Source: a virus
Length of the DNA stretch: 29,740 nucleotides
IMG/VR virus record: IMGVR_UViG_3300043466_000274
Span: 1-29,740 of that record
Direction: 5' to 3' (one strand)
Made by a program: the position numbers and the translations under genes. The notes beneath the pieces are model-generated. The model saw only the letters and a list, made by a program, of their open reading frames with translations. It had not been told where the DNA came from and searched no databases. Positions 5,928-12,441 of the stretch are shown here, piece after piece (positions within the stretch are counted from its first letter, which is position 1; the number at the start of each line of letters is the position of its first letter).

Positions 5928-7149
5928 AATAGAAAAAAGCATATTAGGACAAATATTTCTTTATCCTGATGCACACAACTACATAATGAAGATGAACCCA
6001 AACTGGTTTACTTCATTTAGAAAAGACGTAGTAATTACGATGCAGGAGTTTTACATGAGTAATCAACCTGTTTCACTTTCTACAATAGGCTTAAGACATA
6101 AAGAGCATATCAGAGAGATTGCAACAATGCAAAACTACGTGACTACAAACGTCCATTTAGAGAAAGAGATTCTTCAGCTTGAGATTGCCTATAAGAAAAA
6201 CAACATACAAAGTAAAGTTGCTCATTTAGATTTCTCCAAAGAACTAAACGAAATAATTTCGGACATCAATTTGATGGTTACCGAAAACACCGTTAACGTC
6301 AGCAGCAAGGCAACCGTTATTTCTTCAGTAGCAGGAAATGTCATAGACACTTTATACGATGCAGTTAAAAGAGGAACTAACATGACAGGTATCTCTACTG
6401 GATGGAAGTACTTGGATAAGTACTTGGGTGGATGGAATAAGGGTAATATGGTTGTGATAGCAGGTAGACCTGGAAGCGGTAAAACTGCAATCGCTTTATC
6501 ACTTGCTATTGACTGCTGCCGTCATGCAAAGGCTTTATTTATTTCTCTTGAAATGTCAAAAGAAGAACTTGCAAAACGCTACCTTTCATTTATTGCAAAT
6601 GTCGAAAACTACAAAATTCGTAGTGCCAGAGTAACTGAAACGGATTTAAAAGAAATCACAGATAGGCTTTACGGAATGAACATGGACTTCTTTCTTGACG
6701 ATGGTAGTAATAGCGATATTAACGACATTGTAGCGAAGATTAAACTACACAAGGCTAAACATGGTCTTGACATTGTATTTATTGACTATATGCAGTTAAT
6801 TAAAAGTCATCAGAAAATAAGAGAACAAGAGATTGCACACATTAGCAGAACACTTAAACTTTTGGCAAAGGAGTTAGGAATAACAATAATAGCACTCGCA
6901 CAACTTTCAAGAGAAACTGAAAAAAGAGCTGAAAAGAAACCAATGCTTTCAGACTTAAGAGAGAGTGGTCAAATTGAACAAGATGCTGATATTGTTTTAT
7001 TTCCATTTAGACCAGCGTATTACTCAGACGATAAGCCTGAGATTGAAATGGATGCTGAGTTAATTATAGGCAAGAATAGACATGGGCAATGTGTATCTGT
7101 ACCAATGTCATTTGAAGGACGTTACACACGTTATAAAGAAATACTATGA
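5920..7149 (+). CDS. dnaB: replicative DNA helicase, DnaB family
   Basis: 409-aa hexameric 5'-3' helicase that unwinds the phage replication fork. Residues 1-90 form the helical N-terminal domain (MIEIEKSILGQIFLYPDAHN). The RecA-like domain shows TGISTGWKYLDKYLGGW, Walker A AGRPGSGKT at about 182-190, LFISLEMSKEELAKR (motif H1a/H2 region), Walker B VFIDYMQLI, and LAQLSRETEKR followed by SDLRESGQIEQDADIV (motif H3/H4 with arginine finger region). It is slightly shorter than bacterial DnaB (about 450-470 aa), as phage versions often are. It overlaps the loader-like gene by 8 nt and the methyltransferase by 4 nt (ATGA). Confidence 0.96.
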   Translation: MIEIEKSILGQIFLYPDAHNYIMKMNPNWFTSFRKDVVITMQEFYMSNQPVSLSTIGLRHKEHIREIATMQNYVTTNVHLEKEILQLEIAYKKNNIQSKVAHLDFSKELNEIISDINLMVTENTVNVSSKATVISSVAGNVIDTLYDAVKRGTNMTGISTGWKYLDKYLGGWNKGNMVVIAGRPGSGKTAIALSLAIDCCRHAKALFISLEMSKEELAKRYLSFIANVENYKIRSARVTETDLKEITDRLYGMNMDFFLDDGSNSDINDIVAKIKLHKAKHGLDIVFIDYMQLIKSHQKIREQEIAHISRTLKLLAKELGITIIALAQLSRETEKRAEKKPMLSDLRESGQIEQDADIVLFPFRPAYYSDDKPEIEMDAELIIGKNRHGQCVSVPMSFEGRYTRYKEIL

Positions 7150-8150
7150 GGCACGGAAGTTTATTCTCAGGTATAGGAGGATTTGATCTTGCTGCTGAGT
7201 GGATGGGTTGGGAAAACGTATTTCATTGCGAATGGATGGAGTTCCCTCGTAAAGTATTAGACTATTATTTTCCAAACGCTGATAGTCACATAGATATTTG
7301 TAAAACTGATTTTAAAAAATATGCAAACACAATTGACATTCTCACAGGAGGATTCCCTTGCCAACCATTCTCAATGGCAGGAAAAAGAAAAGGGAAAGAT
7401 GATGAACGCTACCTCTGGGGAGAAATGCTTAGAGCAATTCAAGAAATTAAACCCAAATTTGTCATTGCAGAAAACGTCTTTGGTATCACGAATATTGATG
7501 GCGGATTGGTATTCGAGCAGGTGTGCCTTGACTTGGAAGCTGAAGGGTACGAAGTTCAGCCGTTTATTATTTGTGCTGCAGCCAAAAATGCACCGCACAG
7601 ACGAGATAGGTGTTGGTTCATTGCTTTTAAAAACACCTTGCACAGCGGATGCCTACACGGAAGGAATGAGCAAGAAGGAGCAGAAATTTGGGAACAGCGG
7701 AACACTTGCACAAGAGGTGCAGACGGGATTCATTTATCAAAGGGGAATGCTACCAACACCAACGGCAATGGATTCAACGAATGCAACGGCAACGATGAAA
7801 TCAACACAGGTAAAGGAGGGGAGTATGCACTCGGTGACATTGAACAGGGCAATGTCAATGGGGATGTTGCCAACTCCGACAGCACAAATAATCAAGCACA
7901 GCCACAAAAAGGAATATTGGGACAAAAGAATAAAAGACGGAAGACAAGAAGATTTGTCGATGGTAATACACGGACACAATGGAATGAATTCCCAACTCAA
8001 TCCCCGATTTGTGGCGGAGATGATGGGCTTCCCACCGAACTGGACGGAATTACCTTTTCAAAGTGGAGAGCAGAAAGTATCAAAGGATACGGAAACGCAA
8101 TAGTACCACAAGTAGCATTAGAACTTTTTAAAATTATAGAAACAATATGA
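7146..8150 (+). CDS. C5 cytosine-specific DNA methyltransferase
   Basis: 334-aa enzyme that transfers a methyl group from SAM to C5 of cytosine in DNA, probably protecting phage DNA from host restriction. Motifs in order are: I LFSGIGGFD (5-13), IV GGFPCQPFS with catalytic Cys72, VI AENV (E109-N110), VIII HRRDRCWFIA, then a low-complexity target-recognition stretch, and IX/X FPTQSPICGGDDG, ITFSKWRAESIKGYGN and AIVPQVALELF. All ten-motif landmarks are in one open frame, so the gene is intact. The central part (about residues 165-275) is rich in N, G, D and Q (NATNTNGNGF, VANSDS), unlike the compact TRDs of bacterial enzymes. A second frame inside it is also highly suggestive of coding (separate entry). 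It is ATGA-coupled to dnaB and to the DnaA-like gene. Confidence 0.95.
   Translation: MRHGSLFSGIGGFDLAAEWMGWENVFHCEWMEFPRKVLDYYFPNADSHIDICKTDFKKYANTIDILTGGFPCQPFSMAGKRKGKDDERYLWGEMLRAIQEIKPKFVIAENVFGITNIDGGLVFEQVCLDLEAEGYEVQPFIICAAAKNAPHRRDRCWFIAFKNTLHSGCLHGRNEQEGAEIWEQRNTCTRGADGIHLSKGNATNTNGNGFNECNGNDEINTGKGGEYALGDIEQGNVNGDVANSDSTNNQAQPQKGILGQKNKRRKTRRFVDGNTRTQWNEFPTQSPICGGDDGLPTELDGITFSKWRAESIKGYGNAIVPQVALELFKIIETI
7321..8103 (+). CDS. putative overprinted ORF inside the C5 methyltransferase gene (+1 frame)
   Basis: This 260-codon open frame starts with ATG and lies wholly within the methyltransferase gene, one base out of phase. Its translation carries CALTWKLKGTKFSRLLF, MLPTPTAMDS, a second MLPTPTA, LNPRFVAEMMGFPPNWT and ELPF, ending SKDTETQ. 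From memory, these LPTPTA and MGFP-x-x-WT-x-LPF patterns occur in proteins annotated with or as phage cytosine methyltransferases. The same bases encode canonical C5 motifs in the main frame: MLPTPTA at 7864-7884 is VANSDS in the main frame, and LNPRF...WTELPF from 7996 is QSPICGGDDG...TFSKWR. No ribosome site or clear slippery sequence is visible. Alternatives are an untranslated shadow kept similar by main-frame conservation, or a frame used for an isoform with another recognition domain. Confidence 0.35.
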   Translation: MQTQLTFSQEDSLANHSQWQEKEKGKMMNATSGEKCLEQFKKLNPNLSLQKTSLVSRILMADWYSSRCALTWKLKGTKFSRLLFVLQPKMHRTDEIGVGSLLLKTPCTADAYTEGMSKKEQKFGNSGTLAQEVQTGFIYQRGMLPTPTAMDSTNATATMKSTQVKEGSMHSVTLNRAMSMGMLPTPTAQIIKHSHKKEYWDKRIKDGRQEDLSMVIHGHNGMNSQLNPRFVAEMMGFPPNWTELPFQSGEQKVSKDTETQ

Positions 8151-8632
8151 ACTACCAAGCAGACCTAATCACACTAAAAGCCCAACACGCTCGAATGAAA
8201 GCAAGATATGAGGCTTTGTTAGCAAAGAAAGACAATGAGATTGAAACTCTCCGCAACATGATCATTAACCCTAAAAAGATAGTTAAGATAGAGCATAAGA
8301 GCCTTGATAACCTTATGAGGATAGTTTGTGATGTAATCAACGTATTACCGCAAGAATTCTTCTCAAGATGCAGGAGACAAGAGTATGTACTTGCACGTTC
8401 TTTCTTCTGCTACTTTGCCAACGTACACATGAAAGAGGCAACAGTTAAAATTGGGTTGTACATTAATCGTGATCACAGCACCGTAATTCATGGACGTAAC
8501 ATGATAGGTGACCTGATTCACATCGGAAGTAAATACGAGATGAAACTTTTTAAAGAGATAGAAAAGCAACTCCATGAGATTCCTGACACTTACAATGAGG
8601 AGGTCTTACGAATCAATCCATATTTGTCTTAA
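8147..8632 (+). CDS. protein with DnaA domain IV-like DNA-binding region
   Basis: 161 aa. Residues 1-45 are a charged coiled-coil segment (LKAQHARMKARYEALLAKKD). Residues about 55-155 resemble DnaA domain IV: RRQEYVLARSFFCYFANVHM corresponds to helix 2, and INRDHSTVIHGRNMIGDLI is the signature helix, with the D-H-S-T-V core that contacts DnaA boxes. No AAA+ ATPase domain is present, so it cannot act as a normal DnaA initiator. It may bind origin DNA for the phage, compete with host DnaA, or act as a repressor. It lies in the replication cluster and is ATGA-coupled to the methyltransferase gene. Confidence 0.78.
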   Translation: MNYQADLITLKAQHARMKARYEALLAKKDNEIETLRNMIINPKKIVKIEHKSLDNLMRIVCDVINVLPQEFFSRCRRQEYVLARSFFCYFANVHMKEATVKIGLYINRDHSTVIHGRNMIGDLIHIGSKYEMKLFKEIEKQLHEIPDTYNEEVLRINPYLS

Positions 8633-8723
8633 CACAGATGAAGATTTGATGTACTACTACAAAAAGTATATTAAACAAGGATGGCAACTTTATTCAATTG
8701 ACGATTCAGATAGAATAATATGA
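8595..8723 (+). CDS. small hypothetical protein, 42 aa
   Basis: A 42-codon ORF (MRRSYESIHICLNTDEDLMY, then YYKKYIKQGWQLYSIDDS) bridges the gap between the DnaA-like gene, which it overlaps by 38 nt, and the PAPS-reductase-like gene, with which it shares the ATGA overlap at 8720-8723. That overlap, repeated throughout this genome, is the main reason to call it. Later in-frame ATG codons would give a shorter product. No family is recognised. Confidence 0.5.
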   Translation: MRRSYESIHICLNTDEDLMYYYKKYIKQGWQLYSIDDSDRII

Positions 8724-9466
8724 ATGTAATAAATTTTAGCGGTGGCAGAACAAGTGCTTACTTGACCAAACGTCTAATTGATGAAGGCGGTGAATACCTT
8801 GTTACATTTCAAAATACAGGTAAGGAGTTACCACAAACACTTGACTTTGTAAATGAATGCGACAAGAGATGGAATCTTGAAATAGTTTGGTTAGAATATC
8901 GTAAACCTGCAACTTTTGAAGTAGTGACATATGAGACAGCTTCACGCAATGGAGAGCCATATACTCAACTATTAGAACAAAGACCTGCTTCTATTCCTAA
9001 TATGCAATTTAGATACTGCACAATGGAACTAAAGATAATGACTCTTAAGCGTTATCTTAAAAGCATAGGAGTTACTGATTACACTTCATTTAATGGGATA
9101 CGTTATGATGAGCCTCGTAGATGGCAAAAAGTAAAAGACAGCGATATTGATGTAGAACTGCCTTTAGTTAAATGGAAGGTAACAAAGAAAGACGTCTTGA
9201 ATTGGTGGAAACTACAAGACTTTGATTTGATGGTTAACGAGCCTTACGGAAATTGTGACTGCTGCTTTTTAAAAGGTAAGGGTAAACTTGCAACAATAGC
9301 TAAAGAAAAGCCAGAGTTGTTTGATTGGTGGATTGACATAGAAAACAAAAGCGGTCATCAATGGAAAAAGGAAATCACCTATGAACAAATAAAAGAAAAG
9401 GCACAAAGTCAATTAGGTTTATGGGATAACGATCCGTCTTTTGAATGCTTTTGCAATGTAGACTAA
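8720..9466 (+). CDS. PAPS reductase-like / adenine nucleotide alpha-hydrolase family protein
   Basis: 248 aa of the ATP-pyrophosphatase (PP-loop) fold. The N-terminal NFSGGRTSAYL holds the SGGxxS nucleotide loop at residues 7-12, and VTFQNTGKELPQTLDFVNEC and WLEYRKP follow as in phage PAPS-reductase-like and DndC-like proteins. Four Cys-rich spots (FRYCTMELK, YGNCDCCFLKGKG and a C-terminal ECFC) could hold a metal or an iron-sulfur cluster. The family uses ATP to activate sulfur or nucleotide substrates, and the specific reaction here is unknown. No other sulfur-metabolism or phosphorothioation (dndABDE) gene is visible, so it may work with host enzymes or in DNA/RNA modification next to the methyltransferase. 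It is coupled by ATGA to the preceding small ORF. Confidence 0.85.
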   Translation: MNVINFSGGRTSAYLTKRLIDEGGEYLVTFQNTGKELPQTLDFVNECDKRWNLEIVWLEYRKPATFEVVTYETASRNGEPYTQLLEQRPASIPNMQFRYCTMELKIMTLKRYLKSIGVTDYTSFNGIRYDEPRRWQKVKDSDIDVELPLVKWKVTKKDVLNWWKLQDFDLMVNEPYGNCDCCFLKGKGKLATIAKEKPELFDWWIDIENKSGHQWKKEITYEQIKEKAQSQLGLWDNDPSFECFCNVD

Positions 9467-9479
9467 TGTTTAAAAACTA

Positions 9480-9513
9480 TTGAAAACTTGTTCAAAAATA
9501 GGGGTTAACTTTG
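9480..9513 (+). promoter_or_regulatory. Bacteroidota-type promoter before the sigma-like gene
   Basis: TAACTTTG at 9506-9513 matches TAnnTTTG exactly. The best upstream TTG is at 9480-9482, giving a 23-nt spacer; another TTG at 9488-9490 would give only 15 nt. The -33 element is thus the weaker part. The predicted transcription start is about 9518. Confidence 0.55.
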
Positions 9514-9517
9514 ATGT

Positions 9518-10072
9518 ATCAGAAAGGCGGAAATCATAAAAGACTTAACGACTCAAAAGTGGGTAAGGGATTTCTGTCAAAAGATAGCAGGAGAGTTAGC
9601 CTCTGATTTATACCAAGAACTTTTTTTAATCCTATGCGAGAAAGATGACAAGTGGATTGAAGAGAAATACACGAGCGGTTATTGGGAAGGCTTCATTATC
9701 AGAATAGGCTTAAATCAATTTTACGGCAAACGCACAAACTTTCAAAAGAACTACCTTGCACCTATAGGACTTTACGACATCGTAGAAGTAGAAGAGATAA
9801 CCACCTTTGACAGCCACTACAGAGAGATGCTACATTTAGCTATTGAAGAGGTTGTAGAGTCACGAGATTGGTATGAACAGAAGATTTGGACGTTATACGC
9901 TGAAGGAGACAAGACTAAAGACATTAAACCACGAAGTGCCAGGAGCATAAGCAGAGCAACGGATATCAGTAGACAAGAAATCTTAAGGGTAATTAACACA
10001 ATTAAAAAAGAAATAAATGCAAGACTTATTAGTGATTTTGGGAATAGCATCGATGAGTTTGATTTTTGTTAG
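9518..10072 (+). CDS. RNA polymerase sigma-like protein, apparent non-ATG start
   Basis: The frame is open from 9515 to the stop at 10070-10072, about 184 aa. Residues near 20-75 (ASDLYQELFLILCEKDDKWI, then GYWEGFIIRIGLNQFYGKR) resemble the region-2 helices of small sigma factors. Near the end, RSISRATDISRQEILRVIN is a helix-turn-helix like region 4. No ATG, GTG or TTG precedes this conserved part. The first ATG in frame is at 9827 and would delete the first half, so I set the start at the ATC codon 9518-9520, 4 nt after the -7 element, the same spacing as the ATG at 1689. Alternatives are the ATG at 9514 with a +1 shift after two codons, or a sequence error. It may redirect host RNA polymerase to late genes. 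Confidence 0.5.
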   Translation: MRKAEIIKDLTTQKWVRDFCQKIAGELASDLYQELFLILCEKDDKWIEEKYTSGYWEGFIIRIGLNQFYGKRTNFQKNYLAPIGLYDIVEVEEITTFDSHYREMLHLAIEEVVESRDWYEQKIWTLYAEGDKTKDIKPRSARSISRATDISRQEILRVINTIKKEINARLISDFGNSIDEFDFC

Positions 10073-10220
10073 AGAGTTTGGGTACAAATATCCAAAGCCT
10101 TTTTCTTGTGAGCTGTGTATGGCTTTTTGGATCACACTATTTTGGTATCACTCATTGATTGGAATACCTTTTGCATTTGCAGCAGGTACCACGGCAACAC
10201 TTTTGAATAAGTATATTTAA
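10017..10220 (+). CDS. small membrane protein with CxxC motif
   Basis: 67 aa with two hydrophobic spans, at residues about 4-19 (LLVILGIASMSLIFV) and 36-62 (FWITLFWYHSLIGIPFAFAA), flanking the motif KPFSCELCMAFW. A CxxC between membrane spans is a recurring design in small Bacteroidota phage proteins and resembles the DUF1360 turn. It could act in membrane remodelling or as a holin-like pore, but neither is shown. The ATG lies within the 3' end of the sigma-like gene (56-nt overlap). Confidence 0.6.
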   Translation: MQDLLVILGIASMSLIFVREFGYKYPKPFSCELCMAFWITLFWYHSLIGIPFAFAAGTTATLLNKYI

Positions 10221-10224
10221 ACAC

Positions 10225-10440
10225 ATGAAAAAAATTATATTATATCTAAAGCAAATCTTTGTAACAGGAAAGACTAACGGCAGTCCTGAAAACAAAACAA
10301 CACATGAAGGTGACTTTGTTGAACTTGTATGGATGATTGAAAAATTAAGGCATCCAGAGAACAAGTGTACAATGAACGAACTAATTGAAGAAGTAAATAA
10401 AAACTTTGACGGATTAGAAGCAATAACAAAAAAGATATGA
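10225..10440 (+). CDS. small hypothetical protein, 71 aa
   Basis: 71-aa protein with a basic N-terminus (MKKIILYLKQIFV) and an acidic/helical remainder (ELIEEVNKNFDGLEAITKKI). The N-terminus is mildly hydrophobic but too short for a convincing membrane span. No family is recognised. It begins 4 nt after the previous stop and ends with an ATGA overlap into the next gene, so it is well embedded in the operon. Confidence 0.55.
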   Translation: MKKIILYLKQIFVTGKTNGSPENKTTHEGDFVELVWMIEKLRHPENKCTMNELIEEVNKNFDGLEAITKKI

Positions 10441-10730
10441 CCAAAGAAGAAATTTTGTACATTACCGGTGATGTATACCAGAACTTTCTTAAGTGGAAAG
10501 CATCTGGAGTTTTCAGAGTAGCACCTGAAGACAACGTAAAAATCAGAGACATCTACTTTAGAGAGATGGGCAGACCGATGCCGACTTGCTCGAATTGTTT
10601 TGTTGAGTCATTGTACTCACTCATAGTAAGAGCAAACGCACACCATGCCGAACTAATGGAAAAAGAAAGACAACTTGAAGCAGCAACAATCGCAACAGAT
10701 GAACAACCAAAAAGAAGAAGGCGTAAATAG
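10437..10730 (+). CDS. hypothetical protein with CxxC and basic tail
   Basis: 97 aa. It starts MTKEEILYITGDVYQNFLKW, carries GRPMPTCSNCFVESLYSL, a CxxC in the middle, and ends in a lysine/arginine tail (DEQPKRRRRK). The pattern resembles small Bacteroidota phage proteins without assigned function. The single CxxC is not a full zinc finger unless the protein dimerises. The last 32 nt overlap the methyltransferase gene, and the first codon overlaps the previous stop as ATGA. Confidence 0.6.
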   Translation: MTKEEILYITGDVYQNFLKWKASGVFRVAPEDNVKIRDIYFREMGRPMPTCSNCFVESLYSLIVRANAHHAELMEKERQLEAATIATDEQPKRRRRK

Positions 10731-11283
10731 TTTCGGAGGCAATTGGTCAGATATCCAATGCTTCGATTGGGAGATGAGAAACGGAATCCATTTAGATAAT
10801 CCGTCATTTATCAATCTATACAAAGAAACTACAGAACTAATAACAAGCGAAATTGAATTTAGTTCATTCACAGATTTAGGAGGTGGTGTTGGTGCTTATT
10901 GTCAGCAGATGAAAGCAGCAGGTAAAAAGGTAACTTACTACGACCTTAACCCACATCACTTCGAGTACGCACACGAAAGAAATGTAGCAGACTCATACCA
11001 TTTGGGTGACTTCACCACTATGGTCATAAAAGGGGATTTAGTCTCTTGCATTGAAGTTGCTGAACACATCACAGATGAAAAGCTAATACCTTTCTTTTCA
11101 AGGCTTGAATGCAACTATTTGCACTTCAGTTCTACACCGTTTTATACAAAGTTTGATGAGGATTGGGGTCACATAAATATTAAGCCTAAAGCACATTGGA
11201 TTGAATTTTTTAGTAAATTTGGATATACATTACACAAAGAAATAGAAAAGCCCACTAAATGGTCACTCCTGTTAAAGAAATAG
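10699..11283 (+). CDS. class I SAM-dependent methyltransferase
   Basis: 194 aa from the ATG at 10699; a TTG at 10675 would add 8 residues of glutamine-rich sequence and is less likely. Motif I is FTDLGGGVGAYCQQM (SAM-binding glycine loop). KVTYYDLNPHH supplies the acidic residue that binds the ribose, and LVSCIEVAEHI is motif IV. No DNA-methyltransferase catalytic signature (NPPY or PCQ) is present. The C-terminal WGHINIKPKAHWIEFFSKFG is closer to enzymes acting on sugars, lipids or small molecules, which would fit the glycosyltransferase 1.4 kb downstream. Substrate unknown. Confidence 0.8.
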   Translation: MNNQKEEGVNSFGGNWSDIQCFDWEMRNGIHLDNPSFINLYKETTELITSEIEFSSFTDLGGGVGAYCQQMKAAGKKVTYYDLNPHHFEYAHERNVADSYHLGDFTTMVIKGDLVSCIEVAEHITDEKLIPFFSRLECNYLHFSSTPFYTKFDEDWGHINIKPKAHWIEFFSKFGYTLHKEIEKPTKWSLLLKK

Positions 11284-11426
11284 GTAAATTTGTAAAGTGG
11301 TTACACGCTAACTACATTCTCTTCGATATCGTAAGAGGAAAAGAGATTTATAAAAAAGGGGCAGAGACTTATTCAATAGACCAACTGATAAAGATCTATG
11401 AAGAATCATACAAAGATATACCTTAA
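11259..11426 (+). CDS. small hypothetical protein, 55 aa
   Basis: 55-codon ORF filling the space between the methyltransferase and HNH genes and overlapping both (25 and 29 nt). The translation begins MVTPVKEIGKFVKWLHANYI and continues FDIVRGKEIYKKGAETYSID, a plausible alpha/beta sequence that resembles short proteins of Bacteroidota phages. No Shine-Dalgarno site is seen. No known function. Confidence 0.6.
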   Translation: MVTPVKEIGKFVKWLHANYILFDIVRGKEIYKKGAETYSIDQLIKIYEESYKDIP

Positions 11427-11655
11427 CTATTTCGGCTATGATATTCATTCATTCATTCCTTGTGAAATGTGTGGGATGAAAGCACAGGATATTCACCACG
11501 TAGAAGCAAGAGGTATGGGCGGCTCTAAACACGCAGATAACATCGAAAACCTAATGGCACTATGCAGACAATGCCACATAGACTTCGGAGATAAAAAACA
11601 GCATAAAGAAATGCTAAAAGTAGTACACAAAGTAAAAATGAACGAATGCAAGTAA
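11398..11655 (+). CDS. HNH endonuclease
   Basis: 85-aa compact HNH nuclease. The paired cysteines CEMC and CRQC bind the structural zinc, and DIHHVEARGMGG contains the first catalytic His pair. NIENLMALCRQCH supplies the Asn and final His. This minimal length matches small HNH proteins that nick DNA during phage packaging or as free homing enzymes. Its place, about 230 nt before the terminase small subunit gene, fits the known partnership of HNH proteins with terminases in cos-type phages. The last 10 nt overlap the next gene. Confidence 0.9.
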   Translation: MKNHTKIYLNYFGYDIHSFIPCEMCGMKAQDIHHVEARGMGGSKHADNIENLMALCRQCHIDFGDKKQHKEMLKVVHKVKMNECK

Positions 11656-11867
11656 ACTACCAATTCAACGATGAAGATAGAAGCGAGTTAGAAATCTTCC
11701 AACAGGCACGACAAATGTACTTGGCACTTACTGAAATAGAAGACTATTTAAGAACAAAGACAAGATACAACGAGACAGACTCTGAAGAAGTGATTGAAAC
11801 TTACTCTAAAGTTAGAGAGAGAGTGCATGAAATAATTTGGGAAAATAAAATTGATTTACATCTTTAA
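11646..11867 (+). CDS. hypothetical helical protein, 73 aa
   Basis: 73 aa, acidic and mostly helical (FNDEDRSELEIFQQARQMYL, then EEVIETYSKVRERVHEIIWE), probably a small coiled-coil. It resembles unnamed proteins near the terminase genes of Bacteroidota phages. It overlaps the HNH gene by 10 nt; a 20-nt A-rich gap separates it from the terminase small subunit. Confidence 0.55.
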   Translation: MQVNYQFNDEDRSELEIFQQARQMYLALTEIEDYLRTKTRYNETDSEEVIETYSKVRERVHEIIWENKIDLHL

Positions 11868-11887
11868 AACAAAGTAAGTTCAAAGTA

Positions 11888-12256
11888 ATGAAAGAGATAC
11901 CGGGCAGAAATGGGGGTACATTGAAAGTACCCGAAAAAGGAGAGACAAATAACCCTTATGGTAGACCAAAGAAGTTTACTACTTTAATGAAGGAGAACGG
12001 CTATTCTTTAAGCGAGGTCAACGATTCTATTCAAGCCATCATGGCAATGGATGAAAAGAACATTAAAGAGGTTTTAAAGAACGAAGATGCAACGATGCTT
12101 GAAAAGACGGTAGCAAAGGCAATCATTAAAAGCTATGAGAAAGGCTCTCTCTATTCTATGGACACTTTACTATCAAGAGTATTCGGAAAGCCAAAGGAAA
12201 GCGTAGAAGCAACCGTAGAAGCTAAAGTCATTAACGTAACACTTAATTTAGAATGA
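11888..12256 (+). CDS. terS: terminase small subunit-like protein
   Basis: 122 aa. The N-terminal KGETNNPYGRPKKFTTLMKE is the basic, GRPKK-type start of small terminase/DUF5681-like proteins. A helical DNA-binding/oligomerisation part follows (LEKTVAKAIIKSYEKGS, LLSRVFGKPKE). Terminase small subunits recognise the packaging site and hand DNA to the large subunit. The expected neighbour, the large subunit at 13741, is separated by two small genes and a glycosyltransferase gene. The call rests on motif style and position, and no enzyme motif is expected in this family. Confidence 0.68.
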   Translation: MKEIPGRNGGTLKVPEKGETNNPYGRPKKFTTLMKENGYSLSEVNDSIQAIMAMDEKNIKEVLKNEDATMLEKTVAKAIIKSYEKGSLYSMDTLLSRVFGKPKESVEATVEAKVINVTLNLE

Positions 12257-12441
12257 CACCACAAGAGAAAGCGGTTGAATTGGTAGATAAGTTCGCAAGA
12301 ATTGACGGCTATGTCGATAGTATTGATTTGAGCAAATGCGAGTTTGAAAAGCAATGTGCATTGGTTGCAGTAAATGAATTAATCGAAGCAACCGACTACT
12401 ACTTTTGGACAGAGGTTAAAAAAGAAATAGAAAAACTATGA
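12253..12441 (+). CDS. small hypothetical protein, 62 aa
   Basis: 62 aa, with TPQEKAVELVDKFARIDG, then KQCALVAVNELIEATDYYFW and a final EVKKEIEKL helix. I recognise the layout as a short protein recurrent in Bacteroidota phages (a 'KQCALxAV' core) but know no function. ATGA overlaps link it to the terminase small subunit upstream and to the next gene downstream. Confidence 0.65.
   Translation: MTPQEKAVELVDKFARIDGYVDSIDLSKCEFEKQCALVAVNELIEATDYYFWTEVKKEIEKL

Noticed and set aside
7146-8150. Methyltransferase gene as a frameshifted pseudogene
   Set aside because: The main frame is open end to end and contains catalytic Cys72 and motifs I to X, so it is intact despite the second coding-like frame.
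9514-9606. 30-codon ORF starting at ATG 9514
   Set aside because: Its translation looks random and it covers the start of the sigma-like frame; I treat it as a possible alternative start only through a frameshift.
10675-10698. TTG start adding 8 residues to the SAM methyltransferase
   Set aside because: The added residues are glutamine-rich and lie in the previous gene; the ATG at 10699 is adequate.
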